Shown here in pieces: positions 8,027 to 17,256 of a stretch of 34,961 nt of DNA (the first letter of the stretch is position 1; every line of letters begins with the position of its first letter). Both the position numbers and the translations under genes were made by a program. The notes under the pieces are model-generated. The model was given only the letters and a program-made list of their open reading frames with translations, made no database searches and was not told the origin of the DNA. Origin of the DNA: Betaproteobacteria bacterium (GTDB taxonomy: Bacteria; Pseudomonadota; Gammaproteobacteria; Burkholderiales; SG8-39); assembly GCA_009693235.1 (NCBI GenBank), contig SHXR01000047.1:1-34961 (forward strand). Direction: 5' to 3'.

Positions 8027-8995
8027 ATGAAATGCATTGTGCTCCTTGCGCTGAGCGCGATTGCGATACCGGCGTTAAGCCAGACGCTGATTGCAACGCA
8101 GTCATACCCGTCCAAACCGTTTCGATTCGTCGTGCCGTTTTCTGCCGGGTCGGCCACCGACACAGCGTCCCGCTATATCGGCCAGAAGCTCACCGAGGCC
8201 ACCGGGCAGGCCGTCGTCGTCGATAACCGGCCGGGTGGCAACGGCATCATCGGCGTCATGGCGGCCAAGAGCGCGGCGCCCGATGGCTATACCGTATTGA
8301 TGTCCGCGATCACCACGCATGCGGGGAACCCCAGCCTCATCAAAAATATTCCGTACGACGCGGTCAAGGATTTCACTCCGCTCACCGGTTTGATTCGCGG
8401 GGCGTTGGTGATGGTGGTGAATCCGGCGTTGCCCTTCAAATCGGTGAGCGACGTTGTTGCTGCCGCGAAGAAAGAGCCTGGTAAGTACACCTTCGCAAGC
8501 GGAAACTTCTCGACACGCGGCGGCGCGGAACTGTTCAAGATGCTGGCCGGCATCGATATCGTGCATGTGCCCTACAAAGGCGTGCCGCCCGCGCTGACCG
8601 ATATCGTGGCAGGGCGCGTCGACATGGCGTTTCCCGACATGGTGGTGGCGATGCCGCTGGTGCGATCCGGCCGATTGCGCGCGCTCGGTGTTTCGTCGGC
8701 GAATCGATCGGCGATCGCGCCGGAATTGCCGACGATCGCTGAAGCAGGTATTGCCGGTTACGCTGTAACGGGATGGGTTGCGGCATGGTTGCCAGCCGGC
8801 GTCCCGATGGACGTGTTGGCGCGCTTGAATCAGCATTTCGTCAATGTCATGACGAGCAAGGAAACCCGCGAATACTTTGGCCGCGATGGCTGGGAAACGT
8901 TCGCGGGTCCGCCGGAATCGTTGGCCGAATGGCAGCGCACCGAAACCGAAAAATGGGCGCACATCATCGAGGCAGGCAAGATTCAAGCCGAGTGA
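8027..8995 (+). CDS. Bug/TctC-family receptor, third in array
   Basis: Bug-family receptor of 322 residues starting MKCIVLLALSAIAIPALS, a Sec signal peptide, with the mature part at about QSYPSKPFRFVVPFSAGS. Motifs: TASRYIGQKLTEATGQ, VVDNRPGGNGIIGVMAAKS, APDGYTVLMSAITTHAGNP, FASGNFSTRGGAELFKML, HVPYKGVPPALTDIVAGRVDM, and GKIQAE at the end. In the usual YGSSG-type block the sequence is FASGNFSTRG, a small divergence in a ligand-pocket loop. It starts 22 bases after the preceding receptor, so the two are probably in one transcript. Ligand unknown. Confidence 0.92.
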   Translation: MKCIVLLALSAIAIPALSQTLIATQSYPSKPFRFVVPFSAGSATDTASRYIGQKLTEATGQAVVVDNRPGGNGIIGVMAAKSAAPDGYTVLMSAITTHAGNPSLIKNIPYDAVKDFTPLTGLIRGALVMVVNPALPFKSVSDVVAAAKKEPGKYTFASGNFSTRGGAELFKMLAGIDIVHVPYKGVPPALTDIVAGRVDMAFPDMVVAMPLVRSGRLRALGVSSANRSAIAPELPTIAEAGIAGYAVTGWVAAWLPAGVPMDVLARLNQHFVNVMTSKETREYFGRDGWETFAGPPESLAEWQRTETEKWAHIIEAGKIQAE

Positions 8996-9031
8996 GCGCG
9001 CTCGATCATTCGGGGGGGCGGGGAGCGATTA

Positions 9032-10009
9032 ATGCGAAGATCGATCATGACATTTGGATCTATTGGCGCTGCTCTGTTTGTAATGACGCTTGCAGTGACC
9101 ACGAACATCGCAAACGCGCAGCAAAAGCCGGTCCGCGTTCTGGTCGGACTCGCGCCAGGCGGGGCCGCCGAACTGGTCGCTCGCCTCTACACCGAGACGT
9201 TGCGCGTGTCGCTCAAGCAGCCCTTCATTATTGAGAATCGCGCCGGTGCAAGCGGGCTAATCGCGATGGATGCGCTGCGTGCCGCACCAGCGGATGGATC
9301 GGTCCTGCTCTTCGCACCGAACGGCGGGATTACCTTGATCTCGCAGACATTCAAGAATCCGCGCTTCGACCCGTTCAAGGACGTCGTCCCGATAGCGATG
9401 GTTGGCGTTGTGGAGGTAGTCCTGGTCGTCAATGCCAGCGTCAAAGTGAACGCAACCGCGGAACTCGTTGCGCTTGCCAAAGCGGACGCGCAATTCCGCA
9501 ACTTCGGCTCTGCGCCTGGAACCATTCCCCACCTGAGTGCTACGCTCTTTGCCGATGCCGCGGGTATTGATCTTGTCCATATTCCGTACAAAGGCGCAGG
9601 CCAAGTCATTGTCGATATTCTCGGTGGCGTGCTCTTCGCATCGGTGGTCACGGCAGGCGAGGGTGTGCAGCATCAGAGATCCGGGAAAGTGCGAATTCTC
9701 GCGACCTTTGGCGCCAAGCGATCGCCGTTGATGCCCGCTGTGCCGACCATGACGGAAGCCGGCTTTCCCGTCGAGGCGGCCGGTTGGTTCGGGTTCTACG
9801 CGCCGGCGGCCACTCCCACGGATGTGGTCGAGCGCCTTGGCCGAGCATTGGTCGCGGCCAGTACCGCACCGGACGTGCGTGAACGACTCATGCAAGCAGG
9901 GATCGAGCCGGTTGGAAAAATGGGCAGTGAGGTCGCCGAGATCATGCGCGCCGACTACGCCAATTGGACGCGCGCGATTCGTCTTGCAAAGCTGCAGCCG
10001 CAGGACTGA
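9032..10009 (+). CDS. Bug/TctC-family receptor, fourth in array
   Basis: Bug-family receptor of 325 residues. The start MRRSIMTFGSIGAALF has GGGGAG six bases upstream; signal cleavage is likely near ANA-QQKPVRVLV. Motifs: GLAPGGAAELVARLY, IENRAGASGLIAMDALRAA, PADGSVLLFAPNGG, FGSAPGTIPHLSATLFAD, HIPYKGAGQVIVDILGGV. Two family positions differ from its neighbours: the opening block reads VRVLVGLAPGG rather than VRxIVPFxxGG, and DGYT is replaced by DGSV. It may therefore bind a different ligand. It is the last gene of the array; the 190 bases after it hold nothing recognisable. Confidence 0.9.
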   Translation: MRRSIMTFGSIGAALFVMTLAVTTNIANAQQKPVRVLVGLAPGGAAELVARLYTETLRVSLKQPFIIENRAGASGLIAMDALRAAPADGSVLLFAPNGGITLISQTFKNPRFDPFKDVVPIAMVGVVEVVLVVNASVKVNATAELVALAKADAQFRNFGSAPGTIPHLSATLFADAAGIDLVHIPYKGAGQVIVDILGGVLFASVVTAGEGVQHQRSGKVRILATFGAKRSPLMPAVPTMTEAGFPVEAAGWFGFYAPAATPTDVVERLGRALVAASTAPDVRERLMQAGIEPVGKMGSEVAEIMRADYANWTRAIRLAKLQPQD

Positions 10010-10199
10010 TCAGCAGCATGTTGAATGCGGATTGCGGCGACGGCCACCGCGCGCTGCTCATCCCAAGATCCGACCATGCCCCAACGCCACCAGCGTGCCG
10101 CCTTCACCGGGCGTACCTGCCGGTGAGATTCGCGGGCAATTCCGCAGTCATCACTGAGTTCGCCGGCTTCGATTAGCCGGCATTGCGAGCTTTTGGTCG

Positions 10200-10907
10200 C
10201 TATGCCGGCTCGAACCCGCTCTTTGTCAACACCGCGATGGCAGTTGCGGATCGCAAGAAATTGACGAACGGCTGCGCAAGATCCTGTTGTGCGGACTGCG
10301 CGAACAGGTGCGTGCCATAGATGATGGGTTCCTGCAGTTCGTCGGGCAAGCGCCCGACGATCGTAATGCCTGCTACCGGTAAGAGTGCGCTGATCTGCTG
10401 AATGCCGATATCGGCGGCCCCACGCGCCACCACGCTACCGATCATCTCGCCCGGCTGCGGTGCGACGAACTTCGCTCGGATGGCATCCGCAATGCCAAAC
10501 TCACTCAGCACTTTGACGAACATCATGCCGCTCGCCCCCTCACTGAACGACACGCCACGTGCCGCAAGGAGCGCGCTCTTGAGTTTGGCGGGCGTGCTGA
10601 TGTCAGGTGGCAGTGTTCCTGCACGGACAGCGAGCCCGGTTGCTGAGCGCGCGAATGGAACGCGACTTCCTGTGAGCAAAATGCCTTCTTCAAACAGCGG
10701 GCCGGCGTACTCCTCTGGGCCGATAAATACATCGCCGCGTGTGCCCGCCCGAATCTGTTTAATCAGGGTCGGTGCGGGTGTGTAGGTGATGTTGATCTTG
10801 CTCTGGCTCTGCTGCTCAAAGCGCGGGACGAGATCGATCAGCGCCTCTTTTGCCGAGATGGTGCTGTAGACGACTAGGGCGGAGCCGGTACTCTGCATTT
10901 CGTTCAT
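10200..10907 (-). CDS. ModA-like substrate-binding protein without signal peptide
   Basis: Protein of the ModA-type solute-binding fold, about 235 residues from ATG 10907, which has AAGGA five bases upstream. It opens MNEMQSTGSALVVYSTISAK, the first beta strand of the fold, with no hydrophobic leader; the longer in-frame extension to 11000 has none either. Later blocks (RGDVFIGPEEYAGPLFEEG, LKSALLAARGVSFSEGASGMMF, GAADIGIQQISALLPVAG, FVNFLRSATAIAVLTKSGFEP) match the same subfamily as the protein at the left end of the window. As written it would stay in the cytoplasm, unlike true binding proteins. It lies downstream of the broken peptidase gene on the same strand. Confidence 0.75.
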   Translation of the reverse strand: MNEMQSTGSALVVYSTISAKEALIDLVPRFEQQSQSKINITYTPAPTLIKQIRAGTRGDVFIGPEEYAGPLFEEGILLTGSRVPFARSATGLAVRAGTLPPDISTPAKLKSALLAARGVSFSEGASGMMFVKVLSEFGIADAIRAKFVAPQPGEMIGSVVARGAADIGIQQISALLPVAGITIVGRLPDELQEPIIYGTHLFAQSAQQDLAQPFVNFLRSATAIAVLTKSGFEPA

Positions 10908-11000
10908 GGCGATCCTTGGGCACTTGCCGCTGAAGTGCAAGTCAGCGCGGCAGTATCCATCAAAACGAGCGGCCACCGTGGATATAGGCGCGCGTTTCAC

Positions 11001-13868
11001 CTAGGGTGTCGAGGCCCATGCAACGCCGATGCGCAAACGAATGCCGAACACATAGCCAAGACGTAAGTCGTCAAGTAATTCGATGCCTGCGGCACGAAAC
11101 CAACGCTCCGGGCCGCCGCCGCTGGTCCAGGTACCGCCGCCCTCGTAGAACAGCGCGGTCGAGACGCGGTTGATGCCGACGGGCGGCACCATTGCATGAC
11201 GATCGATGTCGGCAATCGGTATGCGCCATTCGAGCGTGGCCCGGCGCGCGTTGATACCGCGCAACAGCGGTTCGCCGGTCCGGTAACCACGGAGCGCGAT
11301 GTCGCGTTCGTTCAGTTGCGGGGCCATCGATTCAATCAAGCTGCCGCTGCCGCCCAATTGAAAGGGTTCGGTCTTGCCGTTCTGTCCGCGACCTTCCGAC
11401 CAGCGCGCGGCCAGTACCGTGGGGCTAAGCGGGTAATAGCCGTCCCAGTTGGCGCGCACCACCTGTCCGGTGTAGCGAAGGCCGGCGGCGTCCTTGAACG
11501 GGCGGTACGTCTCATAGAAGAATTGCAAACGCTGGCCGCGCGAGGGCCCCTCGGATAGCCAGTTCAACCGGCGACTATCGTAAATCGCCACCGCGGCGGC
11601 AATGCGCTAATCTTCTTCGCGTCGTGTCGAGCCGGTCGACCGCACGCCATTGACCACCACACCATCGACGATGACGCCTTCACGCCGTGACATTGCCGCA
11701 CCCACACCGAGCGCCGCCTCACGCTCGATCCGCACCGCGCGCGCCAGGGACACCCATTGCGCATTCGTTCTGCGTCCGTATTCGACCGGATCCTCGTTGC
11801 TGCCGGTATCGGTCGTGCGTCGAACGTTCAATTCGCGATCAACCGAGAAGAAATGGCGATTGCGATAAGCATATTCAGCCGCGCCCAGTACCTCGCCCTG
11901 AGTGACTTCATAGAGCGGTGACAGGAGGTAACGGTGCATGTCAAGCGCATCGGATCCGAAAATGGTGGCGCCGATACTGGTCGTGCCGCTCTCAGAACCG
12001 AAGAGCGGCCACCAGGAACGCGGCAGCAAGGAAGGCAGAGGGTTGTAGCCGCGCTCGGCATCGAGTGCCACCGGCGTAGGCGAGGGGGGCAGTAGGTTGG
12101 GCGGCGAACTGATTTGCTGTGGCGAGGCGGCGCGTGTTTCAAGCGCAACACTGCTCCCCGCAATGTTCAGGCTGCGCAGTTGCTGCCGGCCAGTTTCGAG
12201 TGTCGTCAATCCTAACGTTCCGTCTGCACTCATACCACCGAACTGCGTGACGGCAGTGTGCGCATGCGTAAGTCGCGTCAAGCGAGCATCGGCAAAGCGC
12301 CAAATGTTGGGAACACCACCTGCTGTCGCGATAAACAGGATCGCGCTGTCGGCTGCCATATGGAGGTCAGTCTTCGGATCACTATCGGTATGCAGAATTG
12401 TTTGAGCCCCACTTACCAGGTCGAGGCGAACCAGTTCAAACGATCCGGCACGCTTGGCAAGCAGCGCTGCGGTACGCCCGTCTTGGGAAACGGCAATATC
12501 GAGCCGTTGACGGCCGTCATTACCGGCGATCAATGTTCTCGTTGGGTCGCCGGGGCGGGCAGGCAATAGCGCCACGCTCGTTACGCCATTGCGATCGTTG
12601 CGGATGGCGACTACGCTGCCGTCCTTGCCTTGCCAGGCCGCTCGAATATAACGACCGCAATGCGTCATGCGCTTGGTTCCACCACCGATGAGACCACCAT
12701 CGGCAGTCCAGCGGTATAGGTCGTACAACACTTCATAGCCGCTGCACACTTCGGGCTGGGCAATCAGCACCGCGCCGTCGCTTCGCAGGTTGATGCGGGC
12801 GCCACGATGGGCCGTCGTCAGGGGTTCCGGACGGTTGCTGCCCCGCCGATAGCGCGTCAACGCCGGTGCGCCAATGCCATCATCGACGACGGCGTACACA
12901 TCGCCATTGGCTGCCATCGCCACCCCGTCGATGGACCACTGCGGCTGCGCCAATGTTTCACCAAGACGTTCGGGCGCCGCAAGCAATGTCGCCGAGTGTG
13001 CATCGATTTGTTGCGTGAGGTCGTTGATGAAATCTCTCCACACCGCATCCATTTGCTGCTTGGTGAGTTCATAGGTGCTGTTGTGAACGCGAAACGGCAG
13101 CAATTGACGGCTGTACCACATCACCATCCGCGCGGCGGCGTCCCGCCCATAGGTGCGGGTTAAGTATTCAAAGAAGTACGCCCCGTACAGGTAATTGCGG
13201 TTCAAGGGCAGCGTCCGGCCATTAGCATTCAATTGCGCCAGCGTAAGAAATCCCCGGCGGCGCTCATCGCGCATCTGCGCTTCGAAAGCGGGGCTATGCA
13301 GGCGGTCAAGGCGATTGCCGGCGCGGCTTTCACTATGGGTGGTCAATCCCTCCACCAGCCAAGTGGGTTGCAACACGTTGGGAAACGTCCAGATATTGCG
13401 ACCGAATAGGTAGCGGAACACCGCGGGGGCGCTGGATGCCTTGTCAAGATGAACGATGTGGGTGAGCTCATGGAGGATGACGAGCTCCAGCCATTCGGCG
13501 CGGTCGAGCAATTCGCCGTCCCGTGGAGCGGTAATAAAAATGCCGGAAAGGTTGAATGGAATCGGCGTTGCAAAGCCATTGGATAGATCGACGCCCGAAT
13601 ACATGACGACATCGACCTTGGCGCGCGGCGTCCAGTCGAGCTCGCGGGTCATCAAGGCAAAGGCGCGTTCCGCAATATCGCCGACACGCCGGGCGGTGAC
13701 GTGCGCCTCGTCCTCGGAGTGAATCCGGAAATTGGGGGTTTCGGCAGTGCGCCAGTTGCGTCCAGGATCGAGAAACTGCGCCGGTGCGGGCGATGCCCAA
13801 CCAAGACCCGCAAGTGCCAATAGCGTGCAACAGGCTACCAAGCACCACCGTGCACCAAATGTCGTCAT
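11001..13868 (-). pseudogene. Peptidase-MA-like/TolB-propeller/barrel protein with in-frame amber codon
   Basis: Large exported protein, about 955 codons in one frame with a single TAG at 11607-11609 (codon 754). Start MTTFGARWCLVACC begins a signal peptide ending near SPAPA-QFLDP. Residues 40-180 form a gluzincin-type metallopeptidase domain: HELTH at 133-137 supplies two zinc ligands and LVEGLTTHSE gives a third (Glu173). Residues about 320-590 carry repeated propeller-like strands. The rest looks like an outer-membrane barrel (AEYAYRNRHFFS, and after the stop TALFYEGGGTWTSGG and a closing LGYVFGIRLRIGVAWA). Because the barrel resumes in frame after the TAG, the gene was recently whole; loss of the last 200 residues should prevent membrane insertion. 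The cause is a nonsense mutation or sequence error. Confidence 0.78.
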
Positions 13869-14073
13869 ATCAGCTTTCTGGATGCGCGCTTCGTCAACGC
13901 AAATTATGCAGAGGAGTCTGCCATGATGCGATCCGCTGCGCAGCACTCTTGTGACGGAAACATTTATGTGGATTGCCCGTAGAATCTGACGCGTGATGGA
14001 CTGGCTGCTTTCGCGGACCGCGCGTGACGCTAAGGCGCTCGGCCGACCCGCCGCACTAATTCGGAGCTACTTT

Positions 14074-15033
14074 ATGACAGCAATGATGCGATGCGTTATC
14101 GCGCTGACCGCAGCGGTCGTCGCCGGTCACGCCATTGCCGCCGATTTTCCGGTGAAGCCGGTGCGTCTTATCGTGCCGTTTCCACCGGGCGGGACCATCG
14201 ATGTGGTGGCACGACTGATCGGGGACAAGCTGCGAACGACCTGGACGCAGCCTGTTATCGTCGAGAACCGTGTAGGCGGTAACGGGACGCTCGCGGTTGA
14301 TCATGTCGCCAAGAGCGCGCCAGATGGTCATACGCTGTTGGTGCATGCGTTCCTTCTCGTTACCGTGCCACATCTACAGCGCACGCCTTATGATGTAACG
14401 CGCGATCTGGTCGGCGTTACCCAGACTTTGGCCACCGCTTATGCGCTGGCGGCCACCACGAAATCTGGCTTTACGTCCTGGGATGATGTGATTGCCGCGG
14501 CCCGCAAGGACCCAAAGCGGTTGAACTATGGGAGCGGCGGCAACGGTTCGGCACAGCACCTATTTGTGGAAATGGCGGCTAATGCGGCCAGAATAGAACT
14601 CACGCATGTTCCATACAAAGGCAATGGGCCCGCGCAACAAGCGTTCTTATCCGGTGAGATCGACTTGATGTTTGATCCGACCAATACCGTCATCCCGTTG
14701 GTGAAGTCGGGCAGGGCACGCGCATTGCTGGTGAGTGGTGATCGCGAGCTCGCCGGCTTGCCCGGAACGCCTCCCCTCGGCCGCGTTTATGGCGGGCTTG
14801 GCATCGACGGCTGGCACGGCATCTATGCGCCGGCGGCGACGCCCAAGCCGATCGTCGATCAGATTTCCTCGGCGGTGCGCGGAGCGGTGTTATCGCCGGA
14901 ACTCTCCGCGCGATTTCGGGATATGGGTTTTGAGGCGGTGGGCTTGGAATCGACAGCGTTCAATGAACTCATTCGTCGCGATTTCGAACGCTGGGGCAAG
15001 GTCATTCGCGACAATAATATTCGCGCCGACTAA
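14074..15033 (+). CDS. Bug/TctC-family receptor next to an amidohydrolase
   Basis: Bug-family receptor of 319 residues. ATG 14074 has GGAG eight bases upstream and begins MTAMMRCVIALTAAVV, a signal peptide cut near AIA-ADFPVKPVR. Motifs: LIVPFPPGGTIDVVARL, VENRVGGNGTLAVDHVAKS, PDGHTLLVHAFLL, YGSGGNGSAQHLFVEM, HVPYKGNGPAQQAFLSGEIDL. DGHT replaces DGYT. The amidohydrolase gene starts 19 bases after its stop, so receptor and hydrolase are probably one transcription unit, and the ligand may be that enzyme's substrate or a precursor. Confidence 0.92.
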   Translation: MTAMMRCVIALTAAVVAGHAIAADFPVKPVRLIVPFPPGGTIDVVARLIGDKLRTTWTQPVIVENRVGGNGTLAVDHVAKSAPDGHTLLVHAFLLVTVPHLQRTPYDVTRDLVGVTQTLATAYALAATTKSGFTSWDDVIAAARKDPKRLNYGSGGNGSAQHLFVEMAANAARIELTHVPYKGNGPAQQAFLSGEIDLMFDPTNTVIPLVKSGRARALLVSGDRELAGLPGTPPLGRVYGGLGIDGWHGIYAPAATPKPIVDQISSAVRGAVLSPELSARFRDMGFEAVGLESTAFNELIRRDFERWGKVIRDNNIRAD

Positions 15034-15052
15034 TTGATTAAATGGAGGCACC

Positions 15053-15856
15053 ATGCATATTGTAGATGCGCAGATTCACGTTTGGACTGGCCATAAGCCG
15101 GTCAATCCGCGGCATCGGCAGGTGCCAGACTTCACTGCCGAAGAGGTGTTGAAGGAGATGGATGCCGCAGGTGTCAATGCTGCCGTCATTCACCCACCCG
15201 GCTGGGACCCAAACGCCAATGCATTGGCGATTGCAGCGGCGCGCAAGTATCCGAACCGCCTTGCCATCCTTGCGCACTTTCCGCTCGACAAGCCGGTGGG
15301 CCGTACCGAGCTCGACCGTATGAAAAAGGAACCGGGGATGCTTGGGCTCCGGTTTGCGCTGTTGCAGCCGCATCAATCGCGCTGGCTCATCGATGGCAGC
15401 CTCGATTGGTTGTGGCAGGCAGCCGAGGAAGCCAATATGCCGATCGCGCTACTGGGCGATAACCTGCTGGAGGCGATCAATATGATTGCGCCCCGCCATC
15501 CGCGCCTGAAGCTCATCATCGATCACTTCGCGCGGCCGGACAAGACCTGGTCGAATCTGACTGAACTCTGCGCAGTGGCAAAGTATTCTAACGTGGCGCT
15601 CAAAGCAACCGGTGCGCCCGGTTACTCAGAGGAGGCCTATCCACATCGCGACATTCATGGCCACATCCGCCGGCTCTATGATGCCTTTGGCCCGGAGCGG
15701 ATGTTCTGGGGGACCGACATCACGCGCATGCCGATCCCATGGAAACAATGCGTGACGATGTTTACCGAAGAACTCGCTTGGTTGTCGACCAAGGATAAGG
15801 AAATGATCATGGGTGGCGCATTATGTAAATGGCTTGCCTGGCGGCTGCCGACGTAA
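15053..15856 (+). CDS. Amidohydrolase family 2 protein
   Basis: TIM-barrel hydrolase/decarboxylase of the amidohydrolase-2 (ACMSD/LigI-like) family, 267 residues. The N-terminal metal motif reads VDAQIHVW: the first His of the usual DxHxH is Gln7, a variant found in lactonase-type members. Other family residues are H47 in AVIHPPGWD, H158 in LIIDHFARP, K184 in VALKATG, and D222 in MFWGTDITRMP. Such enzymes hydrolyse lactones or cyclic intermediates, or decarboxylate aromatic acids. GGAGG lies about five bases before the start. It follows a Bug receptor closely and is convergent with an MFS transporter gene. Confidence 0.88.
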   Translation: MHIVDAQIHVWTGHKPVNPRHRQVPDFTAEEVLKEMDAAGVNAAVIHPPGWDPNANALAIAAARKYPNRLAILAHFPLDKPVGRTELDRMKKEPGMLGLRFALLQPHQSRWLIDGSLDWLWQAAEEANMPIALLGDNLLEAINMIAPRHPRLKLIIDHFARPDKTWSNLTELCAVAKYSNVALKATGAPGYSEEAYPHRDIHGHIRRLYDAFGPERMFWGTDITRMPIPWKQCVTMFTEELAWLSTKDKEMIMGGALCKWLAWRLPT

Positions 15857-15886
15857 GGCCTCGCGGCCGGACAACGCGGGGCCGGC

Positions 15887-17170
15887 CTAGGCACTTTCCT
15901 CGGCGCGCTTGGCGCGCCGCTCTGTCCAGGCTAATCCGGCCATCGCGATCGGTACCGCTGCGATCAGCACTGCGAGCCAACCCGCCGCCGGCAGTCCGGA
16001 CCATTGAATCAATGGCCCGGTGGTAATTGCGACAAAGACGCTGACGCCACCGGCGACACTGTCGTTCACGCCGATGGCACGCCCGCGCTCGGCGGTCTGC
16101 ACATGATCGGCGATCAATGCGGTCGCCGCAACGTTTGCCGCAGCCCAACCGATGCCGACGAGAAATGTTCCAAGCGTAATGCTCCAATAGGCAGATGTGA
16201 AGCCGACCAATGCCGCACCTGCGATCGTGGTCAACACCCCGGGCATCATGACAGCCGCGCGCCCAATGCGATCCGCGAGTCGGCCGAGCAGAATCGTGAA
16301 TCCGAACATGCCGGCGGTGTGGAACATGTGTGAAAAGGCGATTGCTGCAAGCGAATGTCCGTGATGGGCGAGGACGAGGGTCATGAGAACCATCACGATG
16401 GACATATTGCCGCTCGATGCGCCATTGGCGACAATGGCAAGCCGTGTCGGCGGATAGCGGAACAGATGCCAGCCGCTGAAATCGATGCGCTGTTCCGCTT
16501 TACGCGGTGGTGGCGGGACCAGATCCGGATAGTATCGATTCAGATGCATCCCGATCTCCTTGGGATCAGGGCGTATATAGCGAACGACCAGCATGGCCGG
16601 GAAGATGAGGAGCGGCGCTATGTACCAGGGCATGCCGAGCGGTTCACTGCCAATGTGCAACGCCAACCATTCACCGGCGATGATGATGAGCGGACAAATC
16701 AACAGGCCGAGCATCGATCCCATCGCGAGGAAGCCGAGCGCCTGCCCGCGACGCTGCGGCGGGAACATGTCCGTCACCGCAACACGCAATTGCTGCGAGG
16801 CGTGAATACCCATCGCGAAGACGAGTAATCCGATAACGAACAAGGTAAGACTCTTCATGCTCATCGCAGCGCCAAGTGCCAGTGCGCCAATGAGGCCAAG
16901 GGCTAAGCCAACCAGGATCCCCGGTTTTCGACCATACCGGTCAGTGATCTGACCAATCGGGTACGCGACGATAAAGCGTGACAGCGCGATCAGCGCGACC
17001 GATAGACCGGCGAGACTCGCCGACTCGGTCAGGGCGAGGACCATGAGCGGGCCGATGCCGTAAGCAAGACCCATCGAGGCGCCAGTGAACGACTGCGACA
17101 GCGCGAGGAGCAGGGTGTTGCGCCGGATCAGCGGCGGGATCGCAGGCGATCCAGTAGATAGTTTGACCAT
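15887..17170 (-). CDS. MFS transporter
   Basis: Major facilitator superfamily permease, about 427 residues with roughly twelve hydrophobic segments. Start ATG 17170 has AAGG four bases upstream; the GTG nine codons earlier lacks one. The loop 2-3 signature appears as GQITDRYGRKPGI near residue 77, and the matching one in the second half as GRLADRIGRAAVM near 305. A cytoplasmic loop (PDPKEIGMHLNRYYPD to KAEQRIDFSGW) separates the halves. The substrate cannot be told from sequence. It sits between an amidohydrolase and a MetE-like gene and ends convergently with the amidohydrolase, so it may serve import or efflux of the same class of compounds. Confidence 0.88.
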   Translation of the reverse strand: MVKLSTGSPAIPPLIRRNTLLLALSQSFTGASMGLAYGIGPLMVLALTESASLAGLSVALIALSRFIVAYPIGQITDRYGRKPGILVGLALGLIGALALGAAMSMKSLTLFVIGLLVFAMGIHASQQLRVAVTDMFPPQRRGQALGFLAMGSMLGLLICPLIIIAGEWLALHIGSEPLGMPWYIAPLLIFPAMLVVRYIRPDPKEIGMHLNRYYPDLVPPPPRKAEQRIDFSGWHLFRYPPTRLAIVANGASSGNMSIVMVLMTLVLAHHGHSLAAIAFSHMFHTAGMFGFTILLGRLADRIGRAAVMMPGVLTTIAGAALVGFTSAYWSITLGTFLVGIGWAAANVAATALIADHVQTAERGRAIGVNDSVAGGVSVFVAITTGPLIQWSGLPAAGWLAVLIAAVPIAMAGLAWTERRAKRAEESA

Positions 17171-17256
17171 GTGCCTTAAGTATAGACGGCCCCGCACTGC
17201 CGTTCTTTGCAGCGGAGGCGGAAGGCGCGTTTGGTAACGCGCCGCGATGCAATGCC

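Noticed and set aside
7078..8986. Long minus-strand open frames (361 and 294 codons) opposite the Bug array
   Set aside because: They lie wholly antisense to clear Bug genes, have Arg/His-rich shadow composition and no recognisable motif.
11607..11609. TAG as a pyrrolysine codon
   Set aside because: Pyrrolysine is confined to certain archaea and a few bacteria with pyl genes; the protein family is not a methyltransferase of that kind, and decay or error explains it more simply.
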